DNA of 56,997 nucleotides from Candidatus Aminicenantota bacterium (GTDB lineage Bacteria; Acidobacteriota; Aminicenantia; Aminicenantales; Saccharicenantaceae): NCBI GenBank assembly GCA_026393975.1, contig JAPKZD010000020.1, positions 1 to 56,997 of the forward strand, read 5' to 3'. Shown piece by piece: positions 52,148 to 56,997 of this stretch (position 1 is its first letter; each line of letters starts with the position of its first letter). The notes under the pieces were generated by a model. It saw only the letters and a program-made list of their open reading frames with translations, ran no database searches and was not told where the DNA came from. The position numbers and the translations under genes were made by a program.

Positions 52148-52269
52148 CGGGACATCCGCCCCGGACGCCTAGCCTTTAACGGTGAGAAGAGCGTCCCGAA
52201 TATGACCCCGCTATTCCCCATGAAGAGGGATTGTTAGAGGCCGTGAGGCGAGGGAAAATACGTGCTGAC

Positions 52270-52656
52270 ATGGACGCTGAAAAGTCTTTTCCTATTCCCT
52301 CCACCCAAGGCGCAGCCGAGGCTGGAAAGAGGGAGCGGACCTTCGATCTCTCTCTTCCGGCTTTGATCAAGGGCCTCGACGCCGCGGGCAGGAAATTCGA
52401 GGAGAGAAACGCGGTCTGCGCCATCAGCGCCCAGGAAGTCTCGTTCCGGCTCAAGGCCCGGCTCATCATCGACTCCCGGGTGACCCTCTTCCTGGACATC
52501 CCGCGGACCCTGATCCTCGAAAGCCCCCTTCGCATGGTCCTATCCGGGGCCGTCGTCTATGTCCGCTTCGAAGAGGGGAACGGCAAGCTGCAGTTCGTCG
52601 TTGTCCGCCTGGACCGCGGCTTCCGTCTCCACCCCAACAACGTCCCCCCGGCCTAG
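52270..52656 (+). CDS. PilZ-like protein, degenerate
   Basis: The protein is 128 residues from the ATG at 52270; TTG at 52231 or GTG at 52243 would add 9-13 residues. The barrel segments FDLSLPALIKG, RLIIDSRVTLFLDIPRTLIL and LSGAVVYVRF follow the PilZ layout. The RxxxR region is only GKRERTF, and the second motif is AISAQE, missing the final Gly. It looks like a paralog of the protein at 51782 and probably does not bind c-di-GMP in the standard way. Confidence 0.55.
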   Translation: MDAEKSFPIPSTQGAAEAGKRERTFDLSLPALIKGLDAAGRKFEERNAVCAISAQEVSFRLKARLIIDSRVTLFLDIPRTLILESPLRMVLSGAVVYVRFEEGNGKLQFVVVRLDRGFRLHPNNVPPA

Positions 52657-52686
52657 CCTCCCTCCGCCCCTCTCTCACCCCCCCGC

Positions 52687-52936
52687 TTGACCCATTCGCA
52701 AAGCTCAGGGCGAAACCCGAATAAGCCCCCGAATTCAAGCAAGGGATTCTCGGGTTTTGCCCGTTCGCAAGGCTCAGGGTTAACCCCGGGAAGTCTAGGG
52801 GTTGACCCGTTCGCCAACGCTAAGTCCCGCCCTTCAAAGGGGGATGAGAATCGAGGCTCAGGGTTAACCCCGAGAAGTCCGGGGGTTGACCCGTTCGCAA
52901 GGCTCAGGGTTAACCCCGAGAAGTCCGGGGGTTGAC
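52687..52936. repeat. Degenerate tandem repeat array (about 46-base unit)
   Basis: The region between two genes holds two full 46-base copies (52761-52806 and 52891-52936), a 36-base partial copy (52855-52890) and a diverged start (from 52687). Each copy carries TTCGCAAGGCTCAGGG, an AACCCC/GGGGTT hairpin and a GTTGAC end. TTCG-CAAGCTCAGGG-type repeats are familiar as dispersed palindromes in many bacterial genomes. The last copy contributes the -35 box of the regulator gene. The 344-base gap holds no gene. Confidence 0.85.
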
Positions 52937-52960
52937 AAGCCGGGGGGGATTGGCTATGAT
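52932..52960 (+). promoter_or_regulatory. Promoter of the LuxR-type regulator
   Basis: TTGACA (52932-52937), a 17-bp spacer and TATGAT (52955-52960) lie 40 bases before the GTG start. The first five bases of the -35 box are the end of the last repeat copy. Confidence 0.65.
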
Positions 52961-53000
52961 TTGGTAAAATCCGATGCAAAGGTACTGAAGGATAACCAAA

Positions 53001-53714
53001 GTGCCAAGAGGGACCGATACGAGCATGGAGAAAAAGAAAGCCCCGGCAACCTCGGACTCGAAGATCAGCCTCCTTGTTTTTTGTCCGTCCGACATCATCC
53101 TCTCCGGGATCCTGCGGGCCCTCGAGGCGGACCCGGACTTGGAGATCCTAAACATCGAGAAGAACACGATCGAGTCGTTCATGGACTCGATCAAGAAGCT
53201 CAAACCCCAAGTCATCCTTTTTGCCCACATCGAGGCCCTGCCGAACCTCCGGGAGATCTGCAAGGCCATCCGGGAGATCTCGAAGAGCCAGGGCCGCTCG
53301 GAGCTTCTCCTTCTCGGCAGCATTCCGGCCCACGAGGAGATCGTCAACCTCATCAACGCCGGGGCCCGCGGCTATTTCGACCTCAACGACGCCTCGACCC
53401 AGCTTCCCGAAGCGGTCCGGGGCGTCCACAAGGGCGAGATTTGGCTGCCCCGCGACAAGATGTCCAGCATCATGGACCGCATCATTTCCGTCGTCGGCCG
53501 GGACCTCAAGGAAAAAACTCTGGACCAGCTGACCCCCACGGAATTTCAAGTCCTCCGGCTCATCGGCCAGGGGAAGAGCAACGACGAGATCGCCGAGCTC
53601 ATGTTCATCAGCAAGAACACGGTCCGGTCCCACATCAAGAGCATCTACGCCAAGCTCGACACCCACAGCCGGCTTCAGCTGGCGCTCTACGCCATCAATT
53701 CGGCCCTCTTTTAG
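53001..53714 (+). CDS. LuxR/NarL-type regulator with a receiver-like domain lacking the phospho-Asp
   Basis: The 237-residue protein has a CheY-like N-terminal domain (about 20-145) and a LuxR-type helix-turn-helix (about 170-235, LTPTEFQVLRLIGQGKSNDEIAELMFISKNTVRSHI). The receiver landmarks are altered: the acidic pair is replaced by CPS, and the phospho-acceptor position reads VILFAH, with A75 where Asp is expected. It probably binds DNA without phosphorylation control. The GTG start has GAAGGA 9 bases upstream; ATG at 53025 is an alternative. A canonical PilZ gene follows 20 bases later. Confidence 0.85.
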   Translation: MPRGTDTSMEKKKAPATSDSKISLLVFCPSDIILSGILRALEADPDLEILNIEKNTIESFMDSIKKLKPQVILFAHIEALPNLREICKAIREISKSQGRSELLLLGSIPAHEEIVNLINAGARGYFDLNDASTQLPEAVRGVHKGEIWLPRDKMSSIMDRIISVVGRDLKEKTLDQLTPTEFQVLRLIGQGKSNDEIAELMFISKNTVRSHIKSIYAKLDTHSRLQLALYAINSALF

Positions 53715-53734
53715 AGCAAGGAATCGAGGTCGCC

Positions 53735-54139
53735 ATGACAAAGAAAGCCACACCCAAGAAGAAAACAAAACACGTCCCGGAGGACCTGGAGATCAACCGC
53801 CGCCGGGAATGGCGGTTCGAATTCCCCCTGGACGCCTTCGTCGAAGGCAGCCTCGCCGACGGCAACAAGTTCAAGGAAGAGACGCACCTCGATAACATCT
53901 CCTCCGGCGGCGCCTATTTCTCCCTGGATTCCGGGGTCGTCGTCGGCTCGAAACTCAACCTCTTCCTCGAGCTCCCGGAGAAGCTCGCCGATGGGAAGAG
54001 ATTGAGGCTCCGGATCGGCGGTATCACCGTCCGCCTGGAAAAGCCCGATAAGAAAGCGAAGCACCAGGGCGTCGCCGTGCGCTTCAGCGATGACTTTTTC
54101 AAAGTCGTCCCCGCGAAAAAGACGGCCAAGAAGACCTAG
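53735..54139 (+). CDS. PilZ-domain protein, canonical
   Basis: The 134-residue protein has both c-di-GMP motifs: R23-xxx-R27 in NRRREWRF and the N54-x-S56-xx-G59 motif in DNISSGGAYF. The barrel then runs through SKLNLFLELPEKL and RIGGITVRLEKP. Lys-rich tails lie at both ends. It likely binds cyclic di-GMP and relays it to a partner. Its last 50 bases overlap the coaE start in another frame. Confidence 0.82.
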   Translation: MTKKATPKKKTKHVPEDLEINRRREWRFEFPLDAFVEGSLADGNKFKEETHLDNISSGGAYFSLDSGVVVGSKLNLFLELPEKLADGKRLRLRIGGITVRLEKPDKKAKHQGVAVRFSDDFFKVVPAKKTAKKT

Positions 54140-54794
54140 CGTTCTTCGCGTCGCCTTGACGGGGGGGATCGCCTGCGGCAAGTCCGTCGTCGCGCGCCTC
54201 CTCGAGGAGAAAGGCTGTTTCGTCCACTCCGCCGACAAGGCGGCCCATGACCTGATGTCGCCCGGCCGGCCGGCCTGGAAGAAAATCGTCGCCCGCTTCG
54301 GCCGGGACATCCTTCGCAAAGACCGGACGATCGACCGGGCCCGGCTCGGCCCGGTGGTTTTTTCCGATCCCTTGGCCCGCCGCTTCCTCGACAGGCTTCT
54401 TCACCCTCTCGTCCTTACGGAACAGGAACGGATCCTCCGCCGGCTCGAACGCGAGGGCCGCGTTCGGATCTTCGTCTCCGAAGCCGCCCTGACGGTCGAG
54501 GCCGGCTACGCCCGGCATTTCGACCGGGTGGTCGTCGTCCATTGCAGCAAGTCCGAACAGGTCCGGCGCCTTCGCGAACGGGACGGTATCGGCCGGGCGG
54601 CCGCCCTACGAAAGATCGGCGCGCAGATGCCCCGGAAAGAGAAACTTCGGCACGCCGATTACGCCATCGACACGACGGGGTCGCTGGGAGAGACTATCGA
54701 ACAGACCGAACGGGTTTCCGCGTGCCTCCACCAGGACGCGGAATTCAAAAGGATGGGGTCAGCCGGGCTTGGTCTTGGAGAGGAGGGTCTTTAG
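54090..54794 (+). CDS. coaE: Dephospho-CoA kinase
   Basis: The 234-residue P-loop kinase makes CoA from dephospho-CoA. The P-loop is G25-G32 in TGGIACGKS, followed by SADKAAHDLMSPGRPAW, LHPLV and DYAIDTTGSLGETIEQ. No start codon exists between the ATG at 54090 and the internal TTG within the P-loop strand, so the gene starts inside the PilZ gene, giving a basic 20-residue extension. The C-terminal 36 bases overlap the HU gene on the other strand. Confidence 0.9.
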   Translation: MTFSKSSPRKRRPRRPSVLRVALTGGIACGKSVVARLLEEKGCFVHSADKAAHDLMSPGRPAWKKIVARFGRDILRKDRTIDRARLGPVVFSDPLARRFLDRLLHPLVLTEQERILRRLEREGRVRIFVSEAALTVEAGYARHFDRVVVVHCSKSEQVRRLRERDGIGRAAALRKIGAQMPRKEKLRHADYAIDTTGSLGETIEQTERVSACLHQDAEFKRMGSAGLGLGEEGL

Positions 54795-55046
54795 TTCCTG
54801 GCCGGGGCGGAACTTGATCCGCTGGCCCTTTTCGATGCGGATCTGTTTCTGACGGCGGATGTCCCTTCCGAAGCCCGTCTTTTTAGGGACGACCTTGAAG
54901 CTGCCGAACCCCCGGATCTCCACTTTTTCCCTCTTCGTCAGGGCGGTCTTCAGAGACCCCAGGACGGCCTCCACGATCAACAATGACTTGGCCCTATTGA
55001 ATTCCGTCTTCTTTTCGATCGCAAGGGCAACATCATTCTTAATCAT
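54759..55046 (-). CDS. HU/IHF-family DNA-binding protein
   Basis: The 95-residue protein has the HU fold: an N-terminal helical dimerisation part, EIRGFGSFKVVPKK before the DNA-binding arm, and the arm (about residues 58-76) with GFGRDIRRQKQIRI in place of the usual RxGRNP signature. It bends or coats DNA. It has its own promoter and converges with coaE, overlapping it by 36 bases. Confidence 0.9.
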   Translation of the reverse strand: MIKNDVALAIEKKTEFNRAKSLLIVEAVLGSLKTALTKREKVEIRGFGSFKVVPKKTGFGRDIRRQKQIRIEKGQRIKFRPGQELKTLLSKTKPG

Positions 55047-55080
55047 AAGAAAAACTCCCTACCGTGAAAACAACTCACTA

Positions 55081-55109
55081 TAATTAATTTATTGATAATA
55101 AAAAGTCAA
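55081..55109 (-). promoter_or_regulatory. Promoter of the HU gene
   Basis: The minus strand reads TTGACT (55109-55104), a 17-bp spacer and TAATTA (55086-55081), 35 bases before the ATG at 55046. Confidence 0.5.
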
Positions 55110-55134
55110 GCAGAATTAATGCCGCCGCGAGGTG

Positions 55135-55163
55135 TTGACTTGGCCTCGGCAAATTCCTATAAT
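55135..55163 (+). promoter_or_regulatory. Promoter of the nfeD-slipin operon
   Basis: TTGACT (55135-55140), a 17-bp spacer and a perfect TATAAT (55158-55163) give one of the best sigma-70 matches in the window. Transcription would begin at about 55170, 3 bases before the proposed TTG start. Confidence 0.7.
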
Positions 55164-55172
55164 GAAACCGTA

Positions 55173-56447
55173 TTGCGCGCCAAAACACTCGTCTTTTTCC
55201 TCCTCTTAGGGCCCATCCTCGCCTCTGCTTCCGTGCTCAAAATCAAGGTCGACGCGCCCATCCATCCGGTCACTTCGGAATACATCGTCAGGTCGCTCGA
55301 AAAGGCTGACCGGGACGGCGCCGACCTCATCATCCTGACCCTCGACACGCCCGGCGGGCTGGACACGTCCATGCGCGAGATCATCGAGAAGATCGTCAAC
55401 GCCCGGACCCCGGTGGCCGCCTATGTCGGCCCGAGCGGAGCCCGCTCCGCATCCGCGGGCTTCTTCATCGCCCTGGCCTGCGACATCTTCGCCATGGCCC
55501 CGGGCACAAACACGGGCGCAGCCCATCCCGTCGGCATCTCCCTCCCGGGACAGTCGATGGACGAGACCATGGAAAACAAGGTCACCAACGACGCCGGCGC
55601 CTACGTCAGAACGCTGGCCGAGAAGAGGGGACGCAACGTGCGGATGGCCGAGGACGCGGTCCGCAAGAGCCTGTCCTATACCGAAAAAGAGGCCCTCGAA
55701 GGCGGCCTCATCGACCTCATCGCAAGCACGGAAGAGGAGATCATCGCCCGTTTCGACGGAAAAACCATCAAGCGCTTCGACGGTACCGAACGGACGCTCG
55801 CCCTCCTGGGCAAGCCCGTCGTCGCCCTGCCCATGACCTTCCGCCAGAAGTTCCTCCTGACCGTCGCCAACCCCAACCTCGCCTACATCCTCCTCATGAT
55901 CGGGCTCCTGGGGCTCTATTTCGAGTTTTCCCATCCCGGGGCTATCCTGCCGGGAGTCCTGGGAGGCATTTCGCTTCTCCTGGCCGTCTTCGCCTTCCAG
56001 ATCCTGCCTATGAACTACGTCGGGCTGGGGCTCGTCCTCCTCGCCGTGATCCTGTTCATCCTGGAAGTCAAGGTCCAGAGCTTCGGAATGTTGGCCGCGG
56101 GAGGGATCGCCGCCATGATCATCGGTTCTCTCATGCTCATCAAGGCCCCCATCGCCGAGTTGCGGCCGAGCCTGCGTTTCATCCTGCCCGTGGCCATCGG
56201 CGTCTCGTTGATCGTCCTTTTTCTCCTCACCCTGGTCTTCCGGGCCCACGCCCGCCGCTCATTCTCCGGGCGCGAGGGGATGATCGGCGAAAGGGGTACG
56301 GCCCGGACCGACCTCGCCCCTTCAGGGAAAGTCTTCGTCCACGGCGAACTCTGGACGGCGGAGGCGGAGGAAACCGTGCGGGCGGGCGGAAAAGTCAAAG
56401 TCATCGAAGTCCTCGAAGGACTTAAAATCAAAGTCGTCAAAGCCTGA
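55173..56447 (+). CDS. NfeD-family membrane serine protease (ClpP-class)
   Basis: The protein is 424 residues from a TTG start. It has a signal peptide ([18 protein letters not shown]), a ClpP-like serine protease domain with [11 protein letters not shown] (nucleophile Ser) and a Lys in MENKVTND, about four transmembrane helices (about 220-330), and a C-terminal OB-fold NfeD domain. The family works with a slipin partner, and one follows 13 bases downstream. The longer in-frame stretch from 55092 would place a promoter inside the coding region, so I reject it. Confidence 0.85.
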   Translation: MRAKTLVFFLLLGPILASASVLKIKVDAPIHPVTSEYIVRSLEKADRDGADLIILTLDTPGGLDTSMREIIEKIVNARTPVAAYVGPSGARSASAGFFIALACDIFAMAPGTNTGAAHPVGISLPGQSMDETMENKVTNDAGAYVRTLAEKRGRNVRMAEDAVRKSLSYTEKEALEGGLIDLIASTEEEIIARFDGKTIKRFDGTERTLALLGKPVVALPMTFRQKFLLTVANPNLAYILLMIGLLGLYFEFSHPGAILPGVLGGISLLLAVFAFQILPMNYVGLGLVLLAVILFILEVKVQSFGMLAAGGIAAMIIGSLMLIKAPIAELRPSLRFILPVAIGVSLIVLFLLTLVFRAHARRSFSGREGMIGERGTARTDLAPSGKVFVHGELWTAEAEETVRAGGKVKVIEVLEGLKIKVVKA

Positions 56448-56460
56448 TAAGGAGGGCTTA

Positions 56461-56997
56461 ATGATCACTTATCCAATCATCGTCATCGGACTCATCGTCC
56501 TTTACATCCTGAATTCGATCAAGATCCTGAGAGAGTACGAGCGGGGGGTCATCTTCCGTCTCGGCCGCCTCCTGCCCCAGCCCAAGGGGCCGGGCATCAT
56601 CCTCGTCTTCTCCCCCATCGACCGGATGGTCAAGATCAGCCTGCGGCTCATCACCATGGACATCCCGCCTCAGGACGTCATCACCAAGGACAACGTCACG
56701 GTTAAGGTCAACGCCGTCCTCTACTTCAGGGTCATCGACCCGATCAAGTGCGTGATCGAGGTCCAGGATTATATCTACGCCACCTCCCAGCTGTCCCAGA
56801 CGACCCTGCGGAGCCTCCTCGGTCAGGTTCCGCTCGACGACCTCCTCTCGGAGCGGGACAAGTTGAACACCCGCCTCCAGGAGATCATCGAGCAGCACAC
56901 CGACCCCTGGGGCATCAAGGTCCAGCTCGTCGAGATGAAGCAGGTCGACCTGCCGGAGAACATGATCCGGGCCATCGCCAAGCAGGCCGAGGCCGAG
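56461..56997 (+). CDS. Slipin (stomatin/SPFH family), 3'-truncated by the window end
   Basis: The 179 codons present give an N-terminal membrane helix ([16 protein letters not shown]), then the SPFH domain with [37 protein letters not shown] and [20 protein letters not shown]. Stomatin-like slipins form membrane scaffold oligomers and are cleaved or regulated by NfeD proteases. The gene runs off the right edge without a stop. It forms a two-gene unit with nfeD. Confidence 0.95.
   Translation, partial: MITYPIIVIGLIVLYILNSIKILREYERGVIFRLGRLLPQPKGPGIILVFSPIDRMVKISLRLITMDIPPQDVITKDNVTVKVNAVLYFRVIDPIKCVIEVQDYIYATSQLSQTTLRSLLGQVPLDDLLSERDKLNTRLQEIIEQHTDPWGIKVQLVEMKQVDLPENMIRAIAKQAEAE

Noticed and set aside
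52687-52936. CRISPR array
   Set aside because: The repeats are adjacent or irregularly spaced with no unique spacers of uniform length, and no cas genes are present.

Overview
The window is bacterial and, apart from one segment, very GC-rich: sampled lines run near two thirds G+C. Its genes suggest a Candidatus Aminicenantes / Acidobacteriota-like anaerobic heterotroph. This placement is an inference from gene content: many exported peptidases (M28, M24, S9, M23, a D-aminoacylase), Tat-exported enzymes, alkaline-phosphatase-superfamily proteins, an archaeal-type ProS and an rpsO-pnp pair. No rRNA or other marker proves it. One tRNA is present, and there is no CRISPR array, transposase or integrase.

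Layout. 1-3.1 kb: the tail of a flavoprotein, an M28 peptidase and a secreted phosphoesterase. 3.1-8.06 kb: a compositionally foreign, AT-richer segment with one 1455-residue nonribosomal peptide synthetase (formyltransferase, half condensation, adenylation, carrier, thioesterase) that ends beside the 3' end of tRNA-Arg. 8.2-10.6 kb: a zinc alcohol dehydrogenase and a YprB-like nuclease with TPRs. 10.7-19.7 kb: an L-rhamnose module (rhamnulokinase, rhamnose isomerase, GH78 rhamnosidase) interrupted by a HEAT protein and an HD-GYP protein that share a similar N-terminal domain.

21.2-29.5 kb: a tightly packed operon of three alkaline-phosphatase-superfamily proteins with different predicted locations, a small ribbon-helix-helix-like protein, an Oxa1/EMC3-like membrane protein, a PLP aminotransferase and an OmpH/Skp chaperone. 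A second aminotransferase is transcribed divergently. This is the best candidate here for an undescribed system. 29.5-45.1 kb: envelope and peptide catabolism genes, including a six-hairpin glycosidase-like protein, a metallophosphoesterase, a nitroreductase, an M24 peptidase, a lipoprotein, two interlocked ABC-2 exporters, an S9 peptidase, an M23 peptidase and a D-aminoacylase. 45.2-57 kb: housekeeping genes (rpsO, pnp, proS, pcm, coaE, HU), three pseudopilins, three PilZ-like proteins around an unusual LuxR-type regulator, and an nfeD-slipin pair cut by the window end.

Regulation and structure. Near-consensus sigma-70-type promoters (TTGACA/TATAAT-like with 16-18 bp spacers) can be read in most divergent intergenic regions. 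Several lie so close to the start codon that the transcripts would be leaderless or nearly so. Non-coding structures include a perfect 28-bp palindrome before the synthetase, a REP-like hairpin at 8.2 kb, a cloverleaf-shaped inverted repeat at 42.3 kb, and a repeat array at 52.7-52.9 kb whose last copy supplies the -35 box of the regulator gene. Functions are read from motifs by eye; no database search or structure prediction was run.
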